NCBI GenBank assembly: GCA_002633025.1
Contig: NMRB01001215.1
Location: 87,206-151,205 of the forward strand
Direction: 5' to 3'
DNA length: 64,000 nt
Source: Notospermus geniculatus
Lineage: Eukaryota; Nemertea; Pilidiophora; Heteronemertea; Lineidae
In this document: positions 24,201 through 36,536 of the stretch, piece after piece
Layout: each line of letters starts with the position of its first letter
How positions within the stretch are numbered: position 1 is the stretch's first letter
Position numbers and translations under genes: made by a program
Notes under the pieces: model-generated
What the model saw: the letters and a program-made list of their open reading frames with translations, nothing else
Databases searched by the model: none
Told to the model about the DNA's origin: nothing

Positions 24201-25265
24201 TGATATCGTTAGAATTTTATTTCCGTCATATGGACAAAACCTGCACGATGATGATTATGAGGTAGTCACTTCTCCTCGGAGACGATCGGTATTCATAAAC
24301 ATAGCCAAGGTAGCCTTTAACAAGCTAATTAGTGATTAGTTTTTATAAAGGGACGTCTTGGTCGAATTCATTTTGTAAGTTGTTCAGATCCTTAATAAAA
24401 GATATTGAAAACATCAAAAGTGTGTGTCCTTACTTATAACTGTTAAATTATTGATGAAAAACACCCCAGATGGCGTCTTGATCATCAATCATCGCCTGAC
24501 GAACAACACGCTTGGGACGCGTCGACGTGAGCGTTGGTTCCGCCATCTCTGTGCAGAAAACACAGTTGGTCTTATGAATAACGCCTATGAATAAAGTGAG
24601 TAAACGCTTGCAATACATATACTAGGCAATGCTGTACAAATCTAAAGTAAAAGCATTTGCTTCATGTAGTTTTTATGCATTTGACCCAACGGCCTATATT
24701 CTAGACGGAGTTTCCTTAACTTAAGGTCCACTTTATGCACCGGTCAGAGATGTCTGGACCACCCCATTCAGACGTTCGACACTTATGTATTCGACACTTG
24801 AAGGGAAAATGCTCGCTCAGAACTCGACACACCTGTTCACCCAGAACTAACAGCACTTTCGCCACGAATTCGACACTGCTTCTTTCTTCAATAGCCAGGA
24901 GCTCGCCGTTCTTTCGCCAGCAGTTAGTGAGAACGTCCGACAGGAATTCACTTTGCCCCGGTTTCCCCTACAGGTTTGAACTTTAGGCCTACTCAGAATG
25001 TTACTCGCACACGCAACATGTACACATGTTAGAAGCACATCCAGTAACAGTCTCAATTTCCACCATACCAATTGCGGTTATTTTCCTGAACCACTGTCAC
25101 TTATCTATTCAGTGAATGGTACATGTATATACAATATACATGTATATACAATGTACATGTATAATACTACATGTATGTAGCTTCACTAAATGTCTGTAGG
25201 CATATGTTGAATTATTATCCATCAACTCTTGCGTCACATGGAATGACTGGAGCAGAGTCGGTAAA
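24201..25265. other. No gene recognised
   Basis: Intergenic DNA shared with copy 2 (about 50570-51620). It includes a TACATGTA-rich stretch at about 25118-25165 that is shorter in copy 2. Confidence 0.5.
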
Positions 25266-25269
25266 TGCC

Positions 25270-25400
25270 GTCGGTCCTGGGTACACGGTCAAAGTGTACC
25301 CTTACATTTTGCTTCAGGGTATACATGTAGTTGGCATAGGTGCAGCGTCCAAAGAGCTGAGATTGCAAAATATTCGTACTCGTACCAGATACCAGTATAC
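25270..25400 (-). pseudogene. Decayed lipocalin exon (GxW exon), copy 1
   Basis: The minus strand reads YTGIWYEYE near 25395. After a frame change it reads ELFGRCTYANYMYTLKP-like words, closely similar to exon 2 of the intact lipocalin at 55238-55365. It contains the lipocalin GxW motif and the conserved CTYANY cysteine motif. A lost codon and a frameshift break it. It is probably a relic of a second lipocalin gene lying downstream of the intact one. Confidence 0.65.
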
Positions 25401-26429
25401 TGATATTGTAATCAAATAATCTCCACAGATGGTGAACCCAGACCGATTAAACCAATTTATGTCTATACCGATTCAGAATTCGCATGGGAACACTCTAGAA
25501 CTGGAAGCAGCACCTTTCAAATGATATACTCTGTCTCAGGTGAATATCCAGTATATTCGGGATTTGAGCATCTCCCCTGGCGACGGAATTGGAAACCAAC
25601 GCGATAAGATTCGACTGGTGTCCTGTCCCATTGTGTCCACACAGGCTGCGCAAGACTGCTGGTGAGACTGCTTTGCACAGACCTGTGTCCGCGCGCGGCG
25701 CATCACACACAAATTTGTTAGTTTCTAAATACGCTAGCCACATCACAACTTGAACTGGGTGATCACGTGATCTACTCCGCCACGAAAGTAGATCCTAGGA
25801 AAATAGTGATACGAGGCTTATTTCGTATACATGACAACATTTAAGGATAGTGCGCAATCGACAGTTTTCTTGAAAATTGTGTACGCTCGTACGTACAAAA
25901 CGAATTTCCGTAATGCGCACTATCCTTAAATGTTGACACTGATGTTATTTCGTGCAGACTTTGCAAATAATTGACTGATTTTTCATTTCTGATGAGAACT
26001 TGCCATAGACATGACATTGTTGAGAAGAAAAGGACGATATTTGGATTATGACCCCGGCAGCTGTCAAGCTGTGTGGCAGAGTCGGAGGGGCAGACTGAGT
26101 GCTGTAGGCCTAGTGTGTGACGACGCACCAACGCAGCTGTCAGTGGCTAGTATGACATGTACAGCATATCTAGGCCTATGTATGTCATAATCATGACGGA
26201 TAATGGGCCGGATAATGTGATACCCACACACGGAGACATCCTTGGTAGGCCTAGGCCTATCTCATAAGATTCTGATATTTGTACACTCGAAGCGATGGAT
26301 CGACCGCCATCTTGAAAATGGAACAAGTAGTCCTGAAGTATCCCATGATTCCTTGAGCGCGCGGTGACAGATCGGTGCGAGGTACGATGCGCCATCTGTC
26401 GTGACAATGGTCCTGCCCAACCCATACAA

Positions 26430-27146
26430 AGCCAGTGGTAACACCTCGGCTAGACTGATACTATGTCGAAAACCTTTGCTGATCAAAAATGGCCGCATCA
26501 TCTTCATCAGTTGACAAGTTCAACGCGCTTTCGTGGCATAACCAACTCTTCCTCAGTAAAAGTACCACGCGTCAACTCATAGATTTGTGCAGTCTTGTCG
26601 AGCATGCATAATGAGGTTGCTAAAGGTCAAAGGTTACGTCGGCCGCCACGAGATAGAAACTTAATGCATACAGTGGCGCTAGTACATGCATGATGTACTG
26701 AAATTGGTATCTGCAGTCATCTTTCAGACCGCTAACTAATGTAAATAATAATAAAGCCTTAATTCACTAATATTAAAAGCAATACATTGTGGAAGACGAT
26801 TTACATCATACACTTTATTTGAAATTCAAATGCATCATTAAAATTATAGCCTACATGTAAACGAATGATCCTGATTGCATGGAGTATTACCCTCTTCATA
26901 TCAGCCAGCATCACGGACAAACTGACGACAAAGATCTGTTTCAGACCTTCAATCGGATGGATTAAAAAACTGGCCTTGTCAATATGGCTGAATTCTGAAT
27001 CGCACTTGTGATCGTGCAGGTTACTGTCGAGAAAATTCAATTTCTTCCCGCACGTTTCATTAAAAAGTCTTGTCGTTACGGGCCTATATCCTGTATATAG
27101 GCCTACATGTAGATATGTTCGTTGCAGGACTCCCATCGAAACGAGA
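26430..27146 (-). other. 3' untranslated remnant of lipocalin gene, copy 1
   Basis: The sequence downstream of the lipocalin stop codon nearly duplicates 52420-52779. It includes CACTTTATTTGAAATTC near 26810, whose complement holds AATAAA. I see only about two differences from copy 2 in 26800-27140. Confidence 0.5.
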
Positions 27147-27248
27147 TTAATTTTTGCAGTTTTCCTGGTAGGTCTTCATCATCGGTATGGTGCTCACTCC
27201 AAGCTTTTCAAGCACGTCCTCTGCCTTCTTCACCAACGTCGACCCTGG
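27147..27248 (-). pseudogene. Truncated lipocalin last exon at duplication edge
   Basis: On the minus strand this encodes the C-terminal part from about GSTLVKKAEDVLEKLGV to TYQENCKN and a stop. It matches 52780-52881 of the intact gene. Identity ends abruptly after GACCCTGG at 27248, inside the coding sequence. The upstream exons 1-4 and the exon 5 acceptor are absent on this side. It cannot make a lipocalin. Confidence 0.8.
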
Positions 27249-27760
27249 ACCCCTTCATCTCCTCAGACAGGCAGGTAAATGTGAAATAAAGACCTTATAC
27301 CCCCAGTGTGGACAAATTTTACTGAGGTCGAATTTGATCGGGCGGTGTTGCGTGGTGATGTCCCATCACGAATAATGATAAAAGGGGGCGCTGCAGTTGC
27401 TTCCGTGCCAAATAGGTTGTGCCATATGGGTTAATGAAAAAAAATCGACCCTTTTTGATTTGAATGAAAGTTACATATATTATGTAAAATTCAATGAAGG
27501 TTTCAAAAAAATAGGTGACGAGGTCATACAACCTATTTTTATCAAGATATTTGCATTTAAAAAGCTATTTTCATTATTAAAGGGTTAATTCAAATCATTA
27601 TTATTGGCATGGACGTTTTAGGGTTAAAAAGGGTGGAAAATGTGTCCGTCCGAAAATAGATACATTCATCCGACAATTGTACGTATTGTCCGAAAAAGCT
27701 TAGATTGACATTTCTTCCTTCCTGCACCCTACACCCTGCACTTCCGGTAAAAAAACAACT

Positions 27761-28361
27761 TCCGGTACAAAAAATCCGCAATCACCACTAGGGGGCGACC
27801 GATCGGTGTTTATTTTCTAAAAGCCATGAAAGCACGTCTCTGATTTTTTAATCTGCGTTTCTGTTTTGTCAGCGTCTACTTTTTGCGGATATAACCACCC
27901 ATAGGTCTGCAGTCTGCTGGTCTGCATTTGTCTGACGAACGTGAACTTGACTCTTCCAGAAGCTAGAAGTATTGAGATGAATTTAAAATATCCAGAAAAT
28001 ACCTAGAGGGCTAACTCAAAATACCTCGCTACGCCAATTTTCTGGTTACCAAGGTTTTTGGGCGCAGGTACAAAAAAATCCGCAATCACCACTAGGGGGC
28101 GACCGATCGGTGTTTATTTTCTAAAAGCACGTCTCTGATTTTTTAATCTGCGTTTCTGCTGTCAGTGTCTACTTTTTGCGGATATAACCACCCATAGGTC
28201 TGCAGTCTGCTGTCTGCATTTGTCTGACGAACGTGAACTCGACTCTTCCAGAAGCTAGAAGTATTAGAAATGAATTTAAAATATCCAGAAAATACCTAAA
28301 GGGCTAACTCAAAATACCTCGCTACGCCAATTTTCTGGTTACCAAGGTTTTTGGGCGCTAA
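27761..28361 (+). repeat. 300 bp tandem duplication, two units
   Basis: The block beginning GTACAAAAAATCCGCAATCA occurs at about 27761-28057 and 28066-28361. Small deletions distinguish the units (for example, the loss of CCATGAAAG in the second). No coding sequence is seen. Positions 27249-27760 hold nothing I recognise. Confidence 0.85.
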
Positions 28362-28548
28362 TTCGCACGCGTAGGCCTAGTGGTACAAGGTCACCCTCAC
28401 CCCAACCTCGTTCCCAGAGCTTAATGCCCGGGAAATAAATGTTCAGGACTACTTTCGTCTTTTCAAATGCATTCAGGACTACTTTTCTCTCTTTGTAAAG
28501 ACATGCAGAACTGGAGAGAATAACTATGCAGAACGACGCCAACTGTAT

Positions 28549-29093
28549 TCAGGACAGAAACCAAATGTATGCAGGATTTACCAAATGCATGCAGGACTTA
28601 CCAAATATATGCAGAAGTATCTTTGCAAACATATTCAGGATGGTTAATTTCCTGCACGTAGTTTTCGCAATGTTCTGCATAGACTTATAGTTTCCTGAAC
28701 ATATTTGGTGTATTTTCTGCATAGATACCGTAGTCCTGAATGGATTTGGGAATTCTGCATATAGTTTTGGCAAGTTCTGAATAGATATTACAATGTTCTG
28801 CACAGAGTTATGGTATTCTGCATGGTGTTATAATTATCCTGAACATATTTGGTGTATTCTGCATAGATATATCGTAATCCTGAATGGATTTGGGGAATTC
28901 TGCATATAGTTTTGGCAAATTCTGAATAGATTTGGCCATGTCCTGAATGGATTTGGGAGTTCTGCATATAGTTTTAGCAAGTTCTGAATAGATTTGGCCA
29001 TGTCCTGAATGGATTTGGAAATTCTGCATATAGTTTTAGCAAGTTCTGAATAGATTTTGCTATGTTCTGAATAGACATTATTATGTTCTGAAT
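28549..29093. repeat. 62 bp minisatellite, left block
   Basis: Tandem units of about 62-63 bp built from TCCTGAATGGATTTGG, TTCTGCATATAG and TTCTGAATAGATTTGG. Exact unit starts include 28878, 28941 and 29003. The same array reappears in direct orientation at 32766-33107. Both blocks end in the same junction, GCCACTTTGGCGTGCCATA. Confidence 0.85.
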
Positions 29094-29103
29094 AAATGCC
29101 ACT

Positions 29104-30303
29104 TTGGCGTGCCATAAGGCTACGTTTCTGAGGGATTTGAAGAATGACCTGAAAGAGGGTGAAGTGATTATCTGTAGTGACTTCAGCGAAAATTACGGTT
29201 CCGTAATCCAAGATGCCGCCCAGGGATACCACTGGACGAATACCCAGGCCACACTGCACCCATCGGTTATTTATTACAAAGAGTCAGGAACCGTTCAAAG
29301 CGTCAGCGCAGTAATGGTGTCAGACTCCTTGGTTCACGATACTGTGGCTGTAAGTTTCTTTCACAAGCAACTTTTCCCTATAATAAAGGCTAAAGGCCGC
29401 CGTACACGATACATTTTTTTCCTACGAAATATTTTGAAGGAATTTATTTTACCATCTATGACGGGAAACATCGTCCAATTTTTGTCGTATAGGAAAAAAT
29501 CCACAAATAGGTTCTGTCCTATTTTTCTTGTACAATAAAATGCTATAAGGAATAATTCCTATCATGTACGCCGTGGTAGCAGATTATTGTACAACTGACG
29601 CATTGTGCTCCTTTGTCCGCATGTAACAGGTCAATCCTACAAAAAATAATGACCCCCTGACGGGGTCATATATTTCGTCACACACAATAAAATTGACACT
29701 GCAACGTCATACTTCCTAGGAAATAAATGGGATCATCTACCGTGGGATGCGAAATATTTCCTTCCAATAAAATTTGATGAGAAATCGTACGAAATATTTC
29801 GTAGGGAAAAAATGTATCGTGTACGGCGGCCTTAAGGTTGAACCAAACAAAGTTTTCTACTTTTCGGATGGTGCAAGTTCACAGTATAAGAACCGCAAAA
29901 CTTTGTGAATCTGGCATATCATAAACCGGATTTTGGCATTCAGCGGAGTGGCATTTTTTGCCACTTCGCATGGCAAAGGTCCATGCGATGGATTGGGTGG
30001 AACACTCAAAAGACTCGCCACTCGTGCCTCGTTACAAAGAGCTATCAACATCAAATCCAGACCCCTTTGCAACTATACGAGTGGGCCAGTCATAATCTTG
30101 CCGGAATTGCAACAATATATTGCCCAAAAGAGGAGACTACAAAACACGAAACGAAGCTGAAGCAGAGACTTGAAAAATCTATGACAGTTGCGGGCACACA
30201 AAAACTCCATGCCTTTTATGGTACTGAAGACCATAATCAGCTGCAGGTGAAAAGAAATTCAAATGCAACAGAATCTAGATTAGTGAACATTGTCAAGACC
30301 TAG
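29104..30303 (+). pseudogene. Broken transposase-like gene (SDFSENY / SDGAxxQYKN type)
   Basis: Frame pieces encode an acidic motif ICSDFSENY, then QDAAQGYHW, then (after a MITE) YFSDGASSQYKNRK, FFATSHGKGPCDGLGGT and KRLATRASLQ. These motifs, in this order, occur in a family of uncharacterised proteins found repeatedly in invertebrate genomes. Two aspartates in SDF and SDG settings suggest an RNase-H-fold DDE transposase; this is inference. The copy is dead. A MITE interrupts it at 29394-29832, a stop follows KNRKTL near 29905, and at least two further frame changes occur before the end near 30303. The N-terminal part is missing or degraded. Minisatellite blocks flank the region on both sides. 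Confidence 0.6.
29394..29832. mobile_element. 439 bp MITE, AGGCCGCCGTACACG ends, TAA duplication
   Basis: TAA lies at 29391-29393 and 29833-29835. The arms begin AGGCCGCCGTACACGATACA and are mirrored. A TAA duplication suggests PIF/Harbinger type. Removing it and one TAA restores continuity of the surrounding transposase-like frame, confirming the boundaries. Confidence 0.85.
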
Positions 30304-31274
30304 ACTGAATAATTTGATCAACTGACTGAAGACTGATTTGACTGGTACTTGCACATTGCCTTGACATGCTTGAGGAGAAATGAATGTTGCGTGACACTTT
30401 TCGCATGGGGATGATGCGAGCCGAAGAATCGTCTACCTTTGAGTGATACTTTCTTCGATGCTAATTTCAGTTGTGGATGAAGATTTCATTAATCTTTCTA
30501 TGGTCGACTTCAATTGCTATTTTGTCCATCGAGATCGATGTCAAAACAAGGATTTCTGTCCAACACTGGAGGACATATTTATTGAGCTGCGTTCAGTGTG
30601 GCAAGAGATAATGACATAGAATCACATGGCAAACAAACTGGCCTCTCCTAGTAGAAATTATTCAAAATTGTCGAAGGATGCTGTCATGTTTATGTGATTA
30701 GAAGTGTATGGCTCCAGTGTTTTATACCATACTGAGAACTCTTTCATTAATAAACACATGAAGCAATCAATTCTCCAAAACAAAATTTTGCAGACTTTCT
30801 CTCTAGACCATAGGCCACATGTGCAAAAAAAATGAAAAAAATCGAAAGGGATGTTCTTCCCTAAAATTGAGGTCAAATGTCAAGGTCATGTCCTGTGACC
30901 TTGAAGTGACCTACATGTAGGAAGGCCATCATGTTGCATATCATTTGAAAGAGAATTTTCTCCTCTATCCGATGATACCAAATTTGTTGATATTGGATCA
31001 TTTTTGTGTCAGAAATCGCACATTTTCAATCCATGGGTCCGATTCCGGAGCAAAACTAGTGTTTCAGCCAGGATTTGAAAAAGGCAGGGCAGAGAGGCCT
31101 CCATTCTCAAAAGGGCAGGGTGCCATGATAGCCCATGCCCTGCTTTGGTTCTCAGCCACCAATGGCACGGCACGGCACATCAGGTCACGACGCATGTCTG
31201 ACTCTAATAATCATCACCCCAATGGAAATTTTCTGCTTCGGCAATCAAAGGGTTAAATCTTAATCACAACAGTA
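30304..31274. other. No gene recognised
   Basis: AT-rich sequence without a supported exon. It may be the 3' part of the broken transposon. Confidence 0.4.
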
Positions 31275-32178
31275 CAGTCATGGACATATATTTTGTCGTC
31301 ACCTAATACCGTGAATATTTCAAATACTACTGGGCCAATTTTAACACGGTTTGTTCCACATGAAAATACATCTTATTTGTCATATTTCTATATCAAAATT
31401 TTGGAAATTTTGAGATGTCATAATTATGTAATAGCTCATCAGAAAAAATCTCAAAGATCAACTTTTTTATTGTGTAATATTTTGTAATTTTTGTTGTGAA
31501 TGTGATAGAGTGGAAATTTCTAAGGATTTTGGGCTTTGTTTCATCAAAATATGTTGAATGGTTGCCGAGATATTTGAGATTATCAAAATTTCGATAATTT
31601 GAGAATTTCATATTTTTCACAAAAATTTGATATCAGTAGACAGAGCTCACTTAAAAACGTAGAAATATGAAGTTTTGGAAATTTAATCATAAACTTGTTA
31701 GAAGTGAAGCATATTTTTCAAAATATCAACATTTTGATACGTAACGTTGAAAAAAGTGCAATATTTCTGCCCAGTTAACACAAAAAGTTGTAAACACATA
31801 TTCTGAGGTTGGCTTTATCTAATGGCATCAAAATTTTACCAAAATCTCAAATTATCAAAATTTTGATATTCTCAAATATCTCAGCAACCACTCAATATAT
31901 TTTGATGAAACAAAGTCCAAAATCCTTAGAAAGTTCCACTCTATCACATCTACAACAAAAATCACAAAAAATATTACATAATAAAAAAGTTGATTTTTGA
32001 GATTTTTTCTGATGAGCTATGTTACATAATCATGACATCTCAAAATTTCCAAAATTTTGATGCAGAAATATGACAAATAAGATGTATTTTAATGTGGAAC
32101 AAACCCTCTTAAAATTGGCCCAGTAGTATTTTAAATATTAACGGTATTAGGTGACGACAAAATATATGTCCATGACTG
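31275..32178. mobile_element. 904 bp mariner-like palindromic element, TA target
   Basis: TA lies at 31273-31274 and 32179-32180. The arms of about 330 bp begin CAGTCATGGACATATATTTT and are close inverse copies. The short core has no transposase. It is a non-autonomous Tc1/mariner-type element by target and end sequence. Confidence 0.8.
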
Positions 32179-32765
32179 TAGGTGTATGTACTGTAAAAAA
32201 TTCATGGAGAATGCTGATCATGCTCACTCTGAGCAAATAATTGCTAGTCTAGGCCTATAAGTTGATTAGGCTACAGTCATAGTGATCAAGGGGTTAAAAC
32301 TTCAATGTGGTCAGGTTGGAAAACCATGACTAATGCCAATCCCTTGTAAAAATCCAATATCAATACAAGTAACCATTTTGCATAAGTCTTTCTTATCAGC
32401 TGAAAGTTCAATGCAGTTCATTATCAGATATACGGTCCTCTGCATTTTCCCGCCAAAAAGATCGTCAATACCATACGGCCGAAAGGCCTGCGGTCTGAAG
32501 TAAGATCAGTCTTTCAAGTAAATATCTGTGTACTGGAAAGGAATTGGCAAACCTATTTGGTATGACTGGAGAGAGTACACTTTCTGGATTACAGTCAAAT
32601 AAATTGTTGAAGAATGCAGGCAAAGGTTTGGGAGAAATGGACTTGGAAATACAACGATCTCTGTCAGATTGAAATGCTGAAGTCGCGGTTCTACCCAAGT
32701 TTTTCTTGCCATCCTTCATACACACTGAATCGATTCAAGTGATACGTCGCCTCACCTCTTAAAAT
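32179..32765. other. Unassigned sequence before right minisatellite
   Basis: No supported gene. It may be remnant sequence of the same transposon as 29104-30303, since it lies inside the two minisatellite blocks. Confidence 0.3.
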
Positions 32766-33107
32766 AAACATAGTTTTGGCAAATTCTGAATAGATTTGGC
32801 TATGTCCTGAATGGATTTGGGAGTTCTGCATATAGTTTTAGCAAGTTCTGAATATATTTGGCTATGTCCTGAATGGATTTGGGGATTCTGCATATACTTT
32901 TAGCAAGTTCTGAATAGATTTGGCTATGTTCTGCATGGAGTTTTGGTATTCTGCATGGTGATGTAATTGTCCTGAACATGTTTGGTGAAATCCTGCATAG
33001 ATATATCGTAGTCCTGAATGGATTTGGGGAATTCTGCATATAGTTTTAGCAAGTTCTGAATAGATTTTGCTATGTTCTGAATAGATATTATTATGTTCTG
33101 AATAAAT
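32766..33107. repeat. 62 bp minisatellite, right block
   Basis: Same unit and orientation as 28549-29093, again ending in GCCACTTTGGCGTGCCATA at about 33126. It starts directly after AAAATAAACATAG. Confidence 0.85.
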
Positions 33108-33472
33108 GCCACTTTGGCGTGCCATAGCACACAGCCTTCGCATAGTCAGCTGATTGCGTCACGGTACTCCGCACTCCTCTTTATCTGTTCTGAAGCGCGG
33201 CTTCAAGGGCAATCACTCGGAGATAGGGCACGGAATTGTGATGGGTACGCACGTGGGGGCTGTGTGCATATGGCGGGAAGCGGAGTGCGCGGCATTTGTA
33301 GTGTGCCGCGGAAAATCATGTTTGAAAAAATTATGGCCTGCCGAAAATAGGGGNGGCTTTCCCGAGCTAAATATAGACCAGCGGGCGCCATGATGGTTTT
33401 ATGCATTTGCTTGCGTCTGTCCTAGTACTTAAGGCTTTCGAGCTTTCCAGAAATGCATGGTTGACATTTTTT

Positions 33473-33610
33473 TCGTCAACCGAGAATTAACACGGTCTAA
33501 GTGCATTTTTAGCTTGACCCAAATTCCCTGTGCTTTTAGTCCCTTAAGCACAGGAAGTGAGGGTCAAGTAAAAAATGCACTTGTAGACCCTGTTAATTCT
33601 CGGTTGACGA
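33473..33610. mobile_element. 138 bp hairpin MITE
   Basis: TCGTCAACCGAGAATTAACA at the left is mirrored at the right (GTTAATTCTCGGTTGACGA), with further inner pairing (CTTGACCC / GGGTCAAG). It is non-coding. The surrounding 33127-34235 contains no supported gene. Confidence 0.7.
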
Positions 33611-34235
33611 TTTATCTGCCATGAAAATAATGTATTAATTGGGAGCAAAGATAACGTACCGGTTTCGCTTCTTGGACCAACGTTTTATTGAGACGGACAT
33701 CATTAGTCCGTTGTACGCTTGAGACTCCGCAATCGTTGTAATCTGAAAATGAAATGGTCCATGGACCATGTGCTCACCTGTGTAGACGTACCAGAAGAAC
33801 AAATGACAAATGTAAAATCGAAATGCCCCAGGCCGTGAGTTCCAGGGTCACGATTACGGTCAAAATTTCAAGGTCAAAACATTCTAGCTTGATAATTTAT
33901 GACATATGCCAAAGTCGATTTTCCAAGACGGCTGCCTGGTAAGTAACCACTAATTGCATTCCAATTGTACAAAAATTTGCTCTACAGTACACATAGATGA
34001 TCACACCATGTTAGAATAGGGCCATATAGCCATGAAACATGCCACTAAAATGGCTATATTTGGAACTTGACCTCTTTGACTGTAAAAAGCAGGTCAGATC
34101 AAAAACTCTTTTCATAATGTTATATATTAGATACACCTCTGACAAAAAATTGGAGACAATCCAGTTAACAGCTCAGGGGTTACTAGGCTTTGAGCTTTGG
34201 TTTTGGCCACCTGGTGGCCAAGCCAAGGATTATTA

Positions 34236-34262
34236 AGACCGCCCCATAATGGGGCGGTCTTC
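34236..34262. repeat. Short perfect hairpin
   Basis: AAGACCGCCCC followed by ATA and its exact mirror ending in GGTCTT. GC-rich, function unknown. Confidence 0.5.
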
Positions 34263-34904
34263 CTTGTTTTTACTGAATTTCTCTCTCTCCATCCAATCTG
34301 TGGTTTCGCCTGGATAACTCACGAAGTTCGACCTCAATCGCGGCGAAATTTTCAGGAAGTGTCGAGACGCATATCACACAGAACCTTATTGATTCTTGGT
34401 GTCATTCGTACACAAATAGTCCGAAAATTTGCATGCATTTATTTGTTTTATCGCATAAGCCTCTATCGTGTTCGCGCAATTTGGTAAATCATCCAAAACG
34501 CAACTGTAGAGTGTGGAGATTTAATGAGCATGCGCACTGGGACCTAAACTGGTTCTCGTTGTTGCCGCTCCACTCTCGCGGCGCTACTGTCCGTTCGACA
34601 ACACTCTCTCCCACGCTGTCGAAATCGTAAGCAGGAAATGCGCTATTTCAGGTTTTTCAAGTCACTTTTTTCGAACTTCAGGTGGTAGGAGGCTGGTGTG
34701 GAACATCTTTCTGCAGGATTCATTGATAAGAATTGAATATATACAGGGTGTTATCTTAAAATGGGACAACAGGGTATCAATAACAAAATATCTTTGGCCG
34801 GGAGTATCAATAACAAGACAAGGAACATGGTTTAGGTTTGAGTTACTAGTACCTCTTTCCATGTCCTAATAAAGCTACCAAAAGACCATTCACTAACGTT
34901 GTCA

Positions 34905-35322
34905 ATTCTGGTATCAAACTAAATCTTATTAGTGTAGGTTTGAACTGACCTACTTCCATGACCTAGTGACCTACTTAGAGACCAGTTCAGCGCGATGGTA
35001 GTCATGTTTAGTATCAAACTAAAGCTTATAAAGTCAAGGTTTGAAATGACCTACTTCCATGACCTAGTGATCCACTTAATGACCAGTTGATCGAAGGTAG
35101 TCATGTTTGGTATCAAACTAAAGCTTACGAAGTGTAGGTTTGAACTGACCTATTTCCATGACCTAGTGACCTACTTAAAGACCAGTTGAGCCAAGGTAGT
35201 GATGTTTGGTATCAAACTAAAGCTTATGATGTGTAGGTTAGAACTGACCTATTTCCATGGCCTAGTGACTTACTTAATGACCAGTTAAGCCAAGGTAGTC
35301 ATGTTTGGTATCAGACTACATG
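34905..35322 (+). repeat. 100 bp tandem array, about four units
   Basis: Units start with AGGTTTGAACTGACC at about 34936, 35037, 35136 and 35235. Each contains TTCCATGACCTAGTGAC and GGTATCAAACTAAAGCTTA. The array is cut by the transposon at 35325; unit sequence (CTTAATGACCAGTTGATC) resumes at 37328. Confidence 0.8.
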
Positions 35323-35578
35323 TACACTCATGGTCAAAAGTTTATGGACACCACTTTCTCCCCGTTTACTCGAAAACTACTGTGGCTATAATGGTGCAAC
35401 CACCACCAAAACGTAGAAAAAATCCTTGACTATCAGATGATGTTAGTTTTGTTCACAGATATTATGACGTAATGATGCTGTGATGTAATTTCTAAGACCA
35501 CCTATTTTCCATTTTTTAAGTTATCACTTCTTCCCCCGTTTTTTTTCTCAATGCTATCAGTCATACCAAAAATAGATA

Positions 35579-36057
35579 CTCTAACCTCTTAGATGTAAGA
35601 CCGGTTTCATTAACTTGGTTCAAGACCGCCTCCAATTATTATGCAGTGAGAAGGGAACATGCATTGCTCTCTGATTGGCCAGATATTGTGTTGGCCAAGT
35701 CATGAACTTCTGCTTGCTCATTCAAGACATACTGTTTGGGTTGACGTGGCTCTTTTATAGGAAAATGGGGTTCCTGATGCAAGAAATTTGAAGAAACTGA
35801 CCACAGTTGTGACCTTGATGGCACATCTTACGTCACCAAGCTGTACAATTACCAATGGCACACAATGGGGTGCAGGAGACGGTGGCACGCATTACATCAG
35901 TGATCCTCAACTCACACTATTACATGGCGAACTGAGGTTGTCACGATCTGGTGATCACTGCCCAAAACACAATACCCTCAAAAAGATCATAAATAGTGGG
36001 AGGTCCTAGGCCTTGACTGGAATATTTGGAACCGGTCTTACATCTAAGAGGTTAGAG
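35579..36057. mobile_element. Nested MITE, CTCTAACCTCTTAG ends, TA target
   Basis: The left end CTCTAACCTCTTAGATGTAA is mirrored at the right (TTACATCTAAGAGGTTAGAG), with TA outside both. It interrupts the 35325-37321 element. Confidence 0.7.
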
Positions 36058-36318
36058 TATTATCTATTTTTGATCATACCCATCTTCAAGACCGTCTTGA
36101 TCAAAATTTCAAAAAAAAAATCAAAAGGAAGTACACTTCTATCGCGTTTTTGTCTATCAATTTTTGACCAGTGTTGAACAACCCCAATCTATTCATGAGA
36201 TGGCCCCCATGTCCGGGCAATTGAGGCCTAGGTGGCTGATCTTCATACTATGGAGCTCACTTGTCATACTGTATAATAGGTCAATAATAGGTCAACCAGA
36301 GGTAACACCCAAGGACCA

Positions 36319-36536
36319 GGGTCCATATTCATATAATACTTAAGTCAAAGTGTGATACTTATCTTTTGTGTTGAACAAAGGATAAGTGTCACACTTAGAC
36401 TTAAGTAGTTTTATGAATATGGACCCAGGCCCCGTATTCATAAAACTACTTAAGTCTAAGTATGACACTTATCCATTGTTCAACACAAAAGGTAAGTATC
36501 ATACTTACACTTAAGTAGCTTTATGAACACGGGGCC
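36319..36536. mobile_element. Two adjacent copies of a 108 bp palindromic MITE
   Basis: Each unit runs from GG(G/C)CC(A/G)TATTCATA through ACTTAAGTC to a mirrored end. Boundaries are about 36319-36427 and 36427-36536. A third copy, itself interrupted, is at 47203-47567. The two units here diverge from each other. Confidence 0.7.

Larger units (their letters stand above)
12463..27248 (+). repeat. Segmental duplication, copy 1
   Basis: A direct counterpart of 38933-52881 in the same order and orientation. Sequences match closely outside indels. Copy 1 has private insertions at 16341-16674 and 19421-19833, extra sequence at 13189-13814 and about 25630-26425, a 478 N gap, and the loss of the TARP tail. 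The right edge falls inside a lipocalin coding exon. It could be a true duplication, or two haplotypes placed side by side by the assembler. Confidence 0.9.

Noticed and set aside
26801-27136. 111-codon minus frame conserved in both copies (52433-52768)
   Set aside because: It lies directly after the lipocalin stop and ends at the polyA signal, so it is 3' untranslated sequence that happens to be open.
28549-29093. CRISPR-like array
   Set aside because: Units are contiguous without unique spacers and the genome is eukaryotic; it is a minisatellite.
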